The position numbers and the translations under genes were made by a program. A DNA stretch of 64,000 nucleotides from Chloroflexota bacterium (GTDB lineage: Bacteria; Chloroflexota; Dehalococcoidia; UBA2979). How positions within the stretch are numbered: the stretch's first letter is position 1; each line of letters opens with the position of its first letter. Positions 30,098 to 38,997 of the stretch are shown here, one piece after another. Below the pieces are notes generated by a model. It made no database searches and was not told the DNA's origin. It worked only from the letters and a program-made list of their open reading frames with translations. The stretch covers positions 42,456 to 106,455 of the forward strand of contig PBBA01000005.1 of assembly GCA_002716405.1 (NCBI GenBank), read 5' to 3'.

Positions 30098-30703
30098 ATC
30101 GCTAAAGAATTGCGGATGAATGAAGAAATTCAGGCTCAGACTGTTAGGCTTGTTCGAGATGGAGAGCAAGTAGGAATAGTATCAATCAACGAAGCCTTCG
30201 ATATTGCAGATGAAGCTAATTTAGACCTCGTTGAGATTGCACCGAATGCCGATCCACCTGTTGTACGTGTAATGGATTATGGGAAATTCAAATACCAACA
30301 ATCTAAAAAAGAACGTGAAGCACGGCGTGGTTCAAAACAAGTTGAATTACGTGAAGTCCGAATGCGTGTTAAAATTGGAAAACATGATAGAGATTTCAAA
30401 GTACGAACAGCAAGAAAATTGCTAAATGATGGCAACAAAGTAAAAGTCTCGGTAATGTTTAGAGCAAGAGAAATTACGCATCCTGAGGTAGCAAAAGATT
30501 TATTGGATGAGTTTGCCTTAGAGCTGGAAGATACGGCAGGAATTGAACGAAATCCAGCTTTAGAAGGTCGATTTATGAGTATGACACTTGACCCAAGCCG
30601 TAAAGGTCAGAGATCATCTATTGCAAAAGAAAATACTATCGAACAAACTGATAACGTCGTAGAAAGCGTGAATGTTTCAGAAAGTGAAAATGAAATTGCC
30701 TAA
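30098..30703 (+). CDS. infC: Translation initiation factor IF-3
   Basis: IF-3 protein; ORF track starts at TTG 30110, but upstream in-frame ATC at 30098 gives (M)AKELRMNEEIQ and has SD-like GAAAGGG 8 nt upstream. Confidence 0.9.
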   Translation: MAKELRMNEEIQAQTVRLVRDGEQVGIVSINEAFDIADEANLDLVEIAPNADPPVVRVMDYGKFKYQQSKKEREARRGSKQVELREVRMRVKIGKHDRDFKVRTARKLLNDGNKVKVSVMFRAREITHPEVAKDLLDEFALELEDTAGIERNPALEGRFMSMTLDPSRKGQRSSIAKENTIEQTDNVVESVNVSESENEIA

Positions 30704-30887
30704 AATGAAAACACATAAAGGCACTCAGAAAAGAGTCAAAGTTACCGCATCTGGTAAGTTAATGCTCCGTAAAGCGGTACCGAAAAAAATGCGGAAATCT
30801 AAAAGAACTTTATATGCCACCCGTGGAGATATACCCGCTCATAAGACCGTTGAAAAGGCTATCCGTAAAAACTTGCCTTACGCATAA
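30690..30887 (+). CDS. rpmI: 50S ribosomal protein L35
   Basis: MKLPKMKTHKGTQKRVKVTASGKL; overlaps infC by 14 nt. Confidence 0.93.
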   Translation: MKLPKMKTHKGTQKRVKVTASGKLMLRKAVPKKMRKSKRTLYATRGDIPAHKTVEKAIRKNLPYA

Positions 30888-30927
30888 AAATTTTTGCGTA
30901 CCGAATTAGATAGAATCAGGATTAAAG

Positions 30928-31290
30928 ATGCCCAGAACACGAAATAGAGTACAAACTCACAGAAGACACAAAAAGATATTTAATCTTACAAAAGGCCACC
31001 GAGGTAAACGCCGTACTAATATTAAGGTTGCCCATGAATCCATGATCCATGCCTTACGTTACTCTACTGAACATAGACGAGATCGTAAGGGTGACTTTAG
31101 GCGATTGTGGATCATCCGGATAAATGCCGCAGCACGTCAAAATGGATTGAAATATGGCGAATTAATAAATGGACTAAATAAGGCAGGTATCGAAGTAAAT
31201 CGCAAAATGTTGGCTGATTTAGCTGTAAAAAATCCAACTGCATTTTCTGAACTTGCAAGCCAAGCTAAAACTGCCTTGCAAGTTGAATAA
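30928..31290 (+). CDS. rplT: 50S ribosomal protein L20
   Basis: 'RHKKIFNLTKGHRGKRR...ALRYSTEHRRDRKGDFRRLWIIRINAA'. Confidence 0.96.
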   Translation: MPRTRNRVQTHRRHKKIFNLTKGHRGKRRTNIKVAHESMIHALRYSTEHRRDRKGDFRRLWIIRINAAARQNGLKYGELINGLNKAGIEVNRKMLADLAVKNPTAFSELASQAKTALQVE

Positions 31291-31321
31291 CAAATTATCA
31301 CCAAAATTGACCATCAAGGTG

Positions 31322-31350
31322 TTGACTTTTCTTAAATAAATCCGCAGAAT
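31322..31350 (+). promoter_or_regulatory. Candidate sigma70-type promoter after rplT
   Basis: TTGACT-N17-CAGAAT. Confidence 0.4.
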
Positions 31351-31435
31351 TCCAGATCTCATGTCGTGCGGTGGGGACTGCGTGGCAGATGCATTTTTAA
31401 GTCCTTCATAGTAATAATGAGGGCAGGGAAAATTA

Positions 31436-31684
31436 ATGGCCATCCGCGGATACGTTTTGGTAGAAACCGAAGTTGGACGCACTGATTCAGTCAGAAATGC
31501 TATACGTGCATTAAAATCTAAATCCGCAACAATAACATCTGTTGATAGCGTAACTGGACCTTTTGATGTGATAGTACAACTTGCCGCTGAAGACCTAGAT
31601 TCATTGGCAAAAATAATCACTGATGATCTTCAATTACTTGAAGGTGTTCAACGAACCACCACATGCCTATCCCTCAACCTTTGA
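31436..31684 (+). CDS. Lrp/AsnC ligand-binding (RAM) domain protein without HTH
   Basis: 'AIRGYVLVETEVGRTDSVRNAI...VTGPFDVIVQLAAEDLDSL'. Confidence 0.85.
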   Translation: MAIRGYVLVETEVGRTDSVRNAIRALKSKSATITSVDSVTGPFDVIVQLAAEDLDSLAKIITDDLQLLEGVQRTTTCLSLNL

Positions 31685-31702
31685 TTTTCATATCATTGTT
31701 AC

Positions 31703-32704
31703 ATGAGTATCACAACGGATATACAAAATAATTTAGTTAATCTTGAAAAAAATACCTTGGACAAATTAACGTCTATTGATAATGCCGAGGATTTATCAGA
31801 ACTCCGTACTCAATTATTAGGTCGAAATGGTGAACTAACTCAAATTCTTAGATCCATAGGGGACTTGAATACGAACGAACGAAAACTGATAGGCCAAGCA
31901 AGTAACGCCTTAAAGAACAAACTCGAGCATATACTCAATGAAAAAAATACAGAACTAATTTCTGTCCAACCATCAAACCTTGAATCACTTGATGTTTCTT
32001 TGCCAGGAAAATATCAGCCAATCGGACGTTTACATCCAATCACGCAAACTCTTAGACAAATATTAGATGTTCTACGAAGGCTAGGATTCACAGTAGTTGA
32101 AGGACCAGAAGTAGAATTGAGTAGCTACAATTTTGACAAATTACGAATACCAGAAAATCATCCTGCTCGAGATATGTGGGATACTTTTTGGATAGATAGA
32201 AAAGATGAGTCCATGTTGCTAAGAACGCATACAAGCCCTATGCAAATTCGATATATGGAAACTCATGAGCCACCTATTCGTGTAGCAGTTCCAGGGCGCT
32301 GTTATCGATATGAAGCTACTGACATGACACATGAATGGATGCTACAACAGGTTGAGTTGTTAGCAATTGACAAAGATGTATCATTGGCAGATCTAAAAGG
32401 AACCCTCCATGAATTCGCCAGGCAAATCTTTGGTTCAGATTCTGAAGTAATGTTACGAAATAGCTATTTCCCTTTTGTTGAACCAGGTGTTGAGCTGGCA
32501 GTAAAGTTCAGAGGAAAATGGTTAGAAATAATGGGGGCTGGGATGGTACATCCCGAAATTATTGAAAACGCAGGCTATAATTCCTCTGTTTACACTGGAT
32601 TCGCTGCAGGGATGGGAATCGAACGAATTGCAATGGCGGTATACGAAGTCGATGACATACGCCACTTCTATACAAATGACTTACGGTTTTTATCACAATT
32701 TTAG
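31703..32704 (+). CDS. pheS: Phenylalanyl-tRNA synthetase alpha subunit
   Basis: 'HPITQTLRQI', 'LLRTHTSPMQIRYM', 'GAGMVHPEI', 'GMGIERIAM'. Confidence 0.96.
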   Translation: MSITTDIQNNLVNLEKNTLDKLTSIDNAEDLSELRTQLLGRNGELTQILRSIGDLNTNERKLIGQASNALKNKLEHILNEKNTELISVQPSNLESLDVSLPGKYQPIGRLHPITQTLRQILDVLRRLGFTVVEGPEVELSSYNFDKLRIPENHPARDMWDTFWIDRKDESMLLRTHTSPMQIRYMETHEPPIRVAVPGRCYRYEATDMTHEWMLQQVELLAIDKDVSLADLKGTLHEFARQIFGSDSEVMLRNSYFPFVEPGVELAVKFRGKWLEIMGAGMVHPEIIENAGYNSSVYTGFAAGMGIERIAMAVYEVDDIRHFYTNDLRFLSQF

Positions 32705-32710
32705 GTAGGC

Positions 32711-33211
32711 ATGGCAAAAAATTCTTCATTCGACATTACAACTGGTTGTGATTATCAAGAAATTGATAACGCACTTAATCAAGCTCGTAAAGAAATTATT
32801 AACCGGTATGATTTTAAAAATGTTGTTGCAGAAATCGATTTTGATCAGCACAACAATTCAATTGAAATACGAACCGAAGATAATTTTAAACTAGATGCAA
32901 TTTGGACAATCTTGGTTAGTAAATTTATTGCAAGAAAAGTTCCACTTGAGAATATAAAACGTAATCCTTTAGAAACTGCCAGTGGTGGCTCTATTCGACA
33001 ATCACTTTCTTTAATTCAAAACATTGAATCTGATATTGCCCGAGATATCACAAATCACGTTAAAAGCATGAAATTAAAACGCACTCAAGCGCAAAATCAA
33101 GCTGACTCGATTAGAGTGTCTAGCCCTAATCGAGATGATCTACAAAAGGTAATGCGTAATCTAGAAAATGAAGACTGGGGAATTAAGTTAATATTTGGCA
33201 ATTATCGATAA
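32711..33211 (+). CDS. yajQ: YajQ family cyclic-di-GMP-binding-like protein
   Basis: 'SSFDITTGCDYQEIDNALNQARKEIINRYDFKN' and 'IRVSSPNRDDLQKVM'. Confidence 0.93.
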   Translation: MAKNSSFDITTGCDYQEIDNALNQARKEIINRYDFKNVVAEIDFDQHNNSIEIRTEDNFKLDAIWTILVSKFIARKVPLENIKRNPLETASGGSIRQSLSLIQNIESDIARDITNHVKSMKLKRTQAQNQADSIRVSSPNRDDLQKVMRNLENEDWGIKLIFGNYR

Positions 33212-33276
33212 TTAATTTTTTGTATCATACGCTCTGAATTACAAGGAAATTGATACTAAAAAAACGAGAGGTGAAT

Positions 33277-35703
33277 GTGCTTGTTTCATTAAAATGGCTT
33301 AATACATATGTTACTTTGCCTACAAATCTTGATGTAGACAAATTCGCAGAAACCCTTACTATGGCCTCTGCTGAGGTTGATGCTGTGATCAAAATTGGCC
33401 AAGAATGGGATCCTTCTCTTGTTGTAACTGCTGAAATAGTCTCGATAGATAAACATCCGAATGCTGATAGGCTACGTTTAGCTACTGTTAACTACGGCGC
33501 TGAAGATAACCAACAAGTAGTATGTGGTGCACCAAATTTAAGTATTGGGCAGAAAGTTGCTTTTGGTCGTGAAGGATCAGAATTGACTAATCCACAAACA
33601 GGGAAAAAACAAAAACTTAAAGCAAATAAAATCAGAGGAATCACATCTGCAGGAATGATTCTTTCAGAAGCTGAACTAGGTATATCAGATAACCATGATG
33701 GAATAATTGAGCTCGCTACTGATACGCCTATTGGGTTACCTTTACAAGATCATCTTGGTGACACAATCCTTGATATACATATCTGGCCTAATAGGCCAGA
33801 TATGATGTCGATGGTTGGTATTGCAAGAGAAATTTCTGCAATCCTTAACAACACAATTCAACATCCATTAAAATATAACTTAGAAGCTTCAGATAATAAT
33901 CAAAAGATAAAAGTTTTGGTTGAAAATGAAAATCTGTGTAGTAGATATATAGCTACTATTATCAAAAACGTTTCCGTCGGACCTTCACCAGGGTGGCTAC
34001 AAGAGAGGTTACAATCTATTGGTCAAAGACCTATTAACAATGTTGTTGATATCACAAATTATGTAATGTTTGAATTGGGACAGCCATTACATGCATTCGA
34101 TCTAGATAAAATCGATGGGAATATTACTGTGCGTTCTGCGCATAAAGATGAACCATTACAAACTCTGGATAATTTAGAGAGAACTCTTACTCCTGAAATG
34201 TTGGTTATCGCCGACGATTCCCAACCTATTGCCTTAGCTGGTGTAATGGGAGGCAAAAATACAGAGGTAACTGAAACCACAACTAATATACTTTTAGAAG
34301 CTGCACGCTTTGATCCAGTCAGTATAAGACGAACTTCTAACAAATTAGCACTTAGATCTGAAGCTTCTTCCCGTTTCGAGCGGGGTTTATCATCACATTT
34401 AGCATTAGATGCTACACAGAGAGCAATCCAACTTTTTATAGAGATAACAGGTGCCACACCTCCAGATAATTACGTTGATATTCACCCTATACCAAACGAA
34501 AATCATGAAATTCAACTAGCAAGAACTCGAATTGATACTTTAATAGGATTCTATATACCAACTACAGAAGTAATATCCATCTTAGAAAATTTAGGATTTT
34601 CAGTTAAATCTACAACAATTAATGGCGGTGATGAATTATTCACTGTCCAAGCACCATGGTGGCGAACTGATATCACAATACCCGATGACATTATCGAAGA
34701 AATAGTAAGACTGGCTGGCTATGATCGATTACCCGAATCAACAATTAGCGGACAAATCCCTGCTTGGGAACCTAATAATGAACTGGTATTCCGAGAAGAA
34801 GTTCGTGACTCTTTGGTTAAACTGGGTTGGCAAGAAGTCATTACCTATTCACTTACAACTAAAGAAGTTCTTCAGAAAGTATTACCACCAGAAGAGATCG
34901 AAGGCTTTGATTTTTTCCGCCTAAAAAACACACTCTCATCTGACCGTGAAATCTTAAGGCCAACATTACGGCATTCGATCTTGGAAACAATTGAACGAAA
35001 TATCCGTTTAGGAGCAAATAACATTGCTATCTTTGAGATCGCTTCTGTGTATTTATCGCAAAAAAATAATTCATTACCAGAAGAAAAATCATTACTCACT
35101 GGTGCCATTAGTGGATTCGAAATCAATCGATGGGGGCAACCAACTTCTAAACCTCTTGATTTTTTTGATGCAAAAGGTACGGTTGAAAACTTACTAGAAA
35201 ATTTTGATACAAAAGCTAATTATGAACATTCAGAAATGTTTGGATTTATCACTGGCCGCACAGCGTCAATCCTAGTCAATAACACTCCAATAGGGTTCAT
35301 AGGTGAACTATCATTAGATACTTTAACTCAGTTTGGTATTTCTCAGCCCACAATTCTATTTGAATTAGAATTAGAAATTTTGTTGAATCAATTGAAATTA
35401 CAGAAAGAATTTTTACCAATCTCGAAATTCCCTTCTGTCCAGCAAGATCTATCCTTATTAGTCCCATACTCAGTATCAGTTGGTGAAGTACAAAATGTAT
35501 TCGAAAATTCTATAATAGTAAGTAGTGCTGAACCTTTTGATGTTTATACAGGAGATGGTGTTGCGGATGATTGTCGCGCTGTAGCAATCAACATAAATTA
35601 TCAATCAATGGAAAGAACACTTAGTAAAGAGGATGTCGAAAAAGAACAACAAAAAATTCTTAAGCAATTGAAAAAACTCTATGATATCCATCCAAGATTT
35701 TAA
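33277..35703 (+). CDS. pheT: Phenylalanyl-tRNA synthetase beta subunit
   Basis: GTG start after GAGAGGTGAAT; tRNA-binding N-domain, B3/B4, B5 and FDX domains recognisable. Confidence 0.95.
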   Translation: MLVSLKWLNTYVTLPTNLDVDKFAETLTMASAEVDAVIKIGQEWDPSLVVTAEIVSIDKHPNADRLRLATVNYGAEDNQQVVCGAPNLSIGQKVAFGREGSELTNPQTGKKQKLKANKIRGITSAGMILSEAELGISDNHDGIIELATDTPIGLPLQDHLGDTILDIHIWPNRPDMMSMVGIAREISAILNNTIQHPLKYNLEASDNNQKIKVLVENENLCSRYIATIIKNVSVGPSPGWLQERLQSIGQRPINNVVDITNYVMFELGQPLHAFDLDKIDGNITVRSAHKDEPLQTLDNLERTLTPEMLVIADDSQPIALAGVMGGKNTEVTETTTNILLEAARFDPVSIRRTSNKLALRSEASSRFERGLSSHLALDATQRAIQLFIEITGATPPDNYVDIHPIPNENHEIQLARTRIDTLIGFYIPTTEVISILENLGFSVKSTTINGGDELFTVQAPWWRTDITIPDDIIEEIVRLAGYDRLPESTISGQIPAWEPNNELVFREEVRDSLVKLGWQEVITYSLTTKEVLQKVLPPEEIEGFDFFRLKNTLSSDREILRPTLRHSILETIERNIRLGANNIAIFEIASVYLSQKNNSLPEEKSLLTGAISGFEINRWGQPTSKPLDFFDAKGTVENLLENFDTKANYEHSEMFGFITGRTASILVNNTPIGFIGELSLDTLTQFGISQPTILFELELEILLNQLKLQKEFLPISKFPSVQQDLSLLVPYSVSVGEVQNVFENSIIVSSAEPFDVYTGDGVADDCRAVAININYQSMERTLSKEDVEKEQQKILKQLKKLYDIHPRF

Positions 35704-35762
35704 GATACGTTTTATTTTTTAAGATTAATATTGGGTTTATATAGATGTAAGGAAATGAATCT

Positions 35763-37133
35763 GTGAGTGATCAATCAAACACATACAGTAGTACAGCAAC
35801 TGGTAACCGAAGCATCCTTCCTGATGATATGATCTCCGTTCAAGAAGCTAGAAGATTGATTCTTGAAAAATTTTCACCATTAGATTCAGTCTCTATTCCT
35901 ATCACAGAAGCACTTAATCAGGTCACTACTGAAGATGTAGTAGCACAATTCGATATCCCACCTTATTCAAATACGGGTATGGATGGATACGCTGTTATAG
36001 CTAAAGACACGAAAAATGCATCCTATTCGGATCCAAAAAAATTATCGGTAACTGGCTACTTACCTGCAGGGAAAATATTCAACGACACGGTGATGCCCGG
36101 TCAGGCTGTTCGTATTATGACAGGAGCACCTATACCTAACGGAGCTGATGCTATTGTACCTTTTGAAGAAACTGATGAATATTTAGAAAAAGATAGTACA
36201 AAGAAAACAGAGAAAAACGAAGTCTTGATTAATGTTGAAGCAATTACAGGAGCAAATATACGACCTGCAGGTGAAGATATCACAAAAGGTACAGTAGTAT
36301 TTAATAAAGGGACAATTTTGGGCCCTGCGCAAATTGCCGTATTAGCTTCGCTAGGTCTCAATAATATTAATGTCCATCGTCGTCCCATTGTAGCGGTTTT
36401 ATCTACAGGAGATGAATTGCTTTATCCAGGTGAGTCTTATGCAGATGGAAAAATCTATGATTCCAATAGCTCCGGATTAGCCGCACAAATTATAAACTTC
36501 GGTGGGGTACCAAAAATCTTAAATATTGCAAGAGACAACGTAAAAAGTCTCACACATCTCATCCGTGAAGGAGTAGAAAGTGCAGATTTTTTGATCACAT
36601 CCGCTGGAGTTTCAAGAGGTGATTTCGATCTTGTAAAAGCTGTCTTGGCAAAGGAAGGACATATTGGGTTTTGGACAGTAAAAATGAAACCTGGAAAGCC
36701 ACTAGCTTTTGGTACCTTCACAAAAGAATCAGGAGCACAAGTACCGCATTTGGGGCTTCCTGGCAATCCAGTAAGTGCAATGCTTACCTTTGAGCTTTTT
36801 GGTCGACCAGCTATTTTTAAGATGCTGGGGAAAATTAATGCTTGGCCACGGCCATTAGTTAATGCCATTTCGAAAGATAGAATTGTCAATACTGATGGTC
36901 GCCGATTTTATGCTCGAGTTGTAATAGAAGAAGAAAATGAAATTCCTAAAGTTATTCTTACAGGAAAACAAAGCTCAGGGATACTAACTTCAATGTCGAA
37001 AGCAACAGCCTTTGCAATTTGCCCTTCCGATACTAGTGGAATCGAAGCAGGTCAAATGTGTGAAGTAATACTGATAGATCGTGAAAATAATTATTATGGT
37101 GAATCAACATTAACAGAAAAAAAAGGGTACTAA
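35763..37133 (+). CDS. moeA: Molybdopterin molybdenumtransferase MoeA
   Basis: 'NTGMDGYAV', 'MTGAPIPNGADAIVPFE', 'LSTGDEL', 'LPGNPVSAM'. Confidence 0.94.
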   Translation: MSDQSNTYSSTATGNRSILPDDMISVQEARRLILEKFSPLDSVSIPITEALNQVTTEDVVAQFDIPPYSNTGMDGYAVIAKDTKNASYSDPKKLSVTGYLPAGKIFNDTVMPGQAVRIMTGAPIPNGADAIVPFEETDEYLEKDSTKKTEKNEVLINVEAITGANIRPAGEDITKGTVVFNKGTILGPAQIAVLASLGLNNINVHRRPIVAVLSTGDELLYPGESYADGKIYDSNSSGLAAQIINFGGVPKILNIARDNVKSLTHLIREGVESADFLITSAGVSRGDFDLVKAVLAKEGHIGFWTVKMKPGKPLAFGTFTKESGAQVPHLGLPGNPVSAMLTFELFGRPAIFKMLGKINAWPRPLVNAISKDRIVNTDGRRFYARVVIEEENEIPKVILTGKQSSGILTSMSKATAFAICPSDTSGIEAGQMCEVILIDRENNYYGESTLTEKKGY

Positions 37134-37221
37134 GCACGATAAATTATTCCAATAACACAATCGGCTACCATTATCCTCATACTTAGCAGTTGTCTATAAC
37201 TACATAAAAGGTGTTCAACTA

Positions 37222-38703
37222 GTGACTAAACCATCACACCAAACAGTAATGCATACTGATGAAAATTATAAATGGAAAGCTTTTGCCGCTATCGCTATTT
37301 CAGCATCCACTCAAGTTCTGAGTGTCTCTATGGTATTTGTTGCATTATCTGCCATCGCAGAATATTACGGAATCACATTACGAGCAGTGGCATGGGTAGT
37401 AATAGCACAAAATTTAGCAATAAGTGCCCTCATGATGCCTATGGGAAGAATCGCAGATATCATTGGTTGGAAAAAAGTTCATCTAACTGGATTATCCATT
37501 TCGGCAATCGCATGCATCATTACAGCAATAGCACCTTCTTTTGAACTAATGCTTTTCGCAAGAGTAGTTATGGCTGTAGGGATTTCTATGTCCACAGCCG
37601 TGGGATCGGCGATGGTCGTAGCCGTATTTCCTTCTGAAGAGCGTGGTAAAGCTATTGGTTCTCACACAACAGCCGTCGCCGTAGGAGGAGCATCAGGACC
37701 AATATTTGCAGGTATAGTTCTTAATCTATTTGCATGGCAGGCACTATTTTGGATTATTGTAATTCCGTTAGTTATTTCATTTCTAGCTGGATATTTTGTT
37801 CTGGATGATCGGAAGTTAAATCAATTTCGTGCTGAAAAAAGAATACCATTTGATTTTATAGGTGCTTTACTATCAGCAACAGCAATAGTGGTTCTGGCAT
37901 TAACCATTAACAATCCACTGAATGTAAGCTGGTTTTCACCCCTAATTATTGGTGGTAGCGTTCTAGTATCCCTTTTAATCTACTCCTTTATTATCTGGGA
38001 ATTAAAGATTACAAACCCCATGTTCGATCTTAGAATGTTTAAGAATTCTGTATTCAGCAAAGCAGTATTATCCCGTTTCACAGGATTTATGGCGATAAAT
38101 CCATTTCGACTATTAACCCCAATCTACCTGATTAGCTTAAGAGGACTTAATGAAGGTACAGCGGCAAGTTTAATTTTCCTCACTTCTGTTGGCATGGCGA
38201 TAGCAGCTCAAAGTTCAGGTAGATTAACTGATCGATTTGGTTCAAGACCTTTTACAATTGTAGGATTCTCAACTTTAATAATATCTTCTCTTTCCATGGT
38301 ATTTATCTCTGAATCCACACCTTTGACCATTATTGCTGTAATACTATTAATGCAAGGACTATCACATGGAATATGGGGAGTTTCTAACAATAGCCAAATT
38401 ATGGGTTCTGTACCAACGTCAGTACTAGGAACAGTAGGTGCCTTTAGTAATCTTACACGTAATACAGGTAATGTTACTGGACAGGCACTTGCATCAGCAT
38501 TAGTAGTAGCTATCATGACATCACAAGGGTTTGATATTCCCCTCAGTGAACTCCAAACAACTACGGGAGCATCAACAGCATTTTTAGATGGTTGGAGAAT
38601 CGCATATATCGCAGCATTGATACTTAGTGTAATGAGCCTTGTTGTCTCAATACTCACTCGCCCAGATTTTGAGAAAAAAACTAGAACCAATCTAAGCAGT
38701 TAA
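37222..38703 (+). CDS. MFS transporter, DHA2-like 14-TM type
   Basis: Polytopic ORF with 'MPMGRIADIIGWKKVHLTGL' and 'GRLTDRFGSRPF' MFS loops. Confidence 0.85.
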   Translation: MTKPSHQTVMHTDENYKWKAFAAIAISASTQVLSVSMVFVALSAIAEYYGITLRAVAWVVIAQNLAISALMMPMGRIADIIGWKKVHLTGLSISAIACIITAIAPSFELMLFARVVMAVGISMSTAVGSAMVVAVFPSEERGKAIGSHTTAVAVGGASGPIFAGIVLNLFAWQALFWIIVIPLVISFLAGYFVLDDRKLNQFRAEKRIPFDFIGALLSATAIVVLALTINNPLNVSWFSPLIIGGSVLVSLLIYSFIIWELKITNPMFDLRMFKNSVFSKAVLSRFTGFMAINPFRLLTPIYLISLRGLNEGTAASLIFLTSVGMAIAAQSSGRLTDRFGSRPFTIVGFSTLIISSLSMVFISESTPLTIIAVILLMQGLSHGIWGVSNNSQIMGSVPTSVLGTVGAFSNLTRNTGNVTGQALASALVVAIMTSQGFDIPLSELQTTTGASTAFLDGWRIAYIAALILSVMSLVVSILTRPDFEKKTRTNLSS

Positions 38704-38997
38704 CTAAAACTTAATCTCAAAGCCTTCAATTTCGGTTTCTACATCTTCCCACCGAAAAACAACATCTTTAACATGAGCAAAGGTAGGACCTTGTCTCATG
38801 TATTCTACCATTTGTCTTAGTGTTGCCTCATCTGCTATTCCAACAAGTTGTACCCGACCATCTGGCAGATTTTTTACATATCCACTAATACCTAAACGCA
38901 AAGCATGATCTGCACAAAAAGCTCTATATCCGACGGATTGAACTTTACCTTCTGAAATAGCCACAATGCGTTTTCGATTATTGTTTTTTGAAAACAT
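38704..38997 (-). CDS. acyP: Acylphosphatase
   Basis: 'EGKVQSVGYRAFCADHALRLGISGYVKNLPDGRVQLVG'. Confidence 0.93.
   Translation of the reverse strand: MFSKNNNRKRIVAISEGKVQSVGYRAFCADHALRLGISGYVKNLPDGRVQLVGIADEATLRQMVEYMRQGPTFAHVKDVVFRWEDVETEIEGFEIKF

Noticed and set aside
30690-30703. 14-nt infC/rpmI overlap as a frameshift event
   Set aside because: Both proteins are complete and start/stop normally; simple translational coupling is enough.
36455-36889. 144-aa ORF antisense to moeA, and similar 60-160 aa shadow ORFs antisense to other genes
   Set aside because: All are opposite well-supported housekeeping CDSs and have no recognisable domains.
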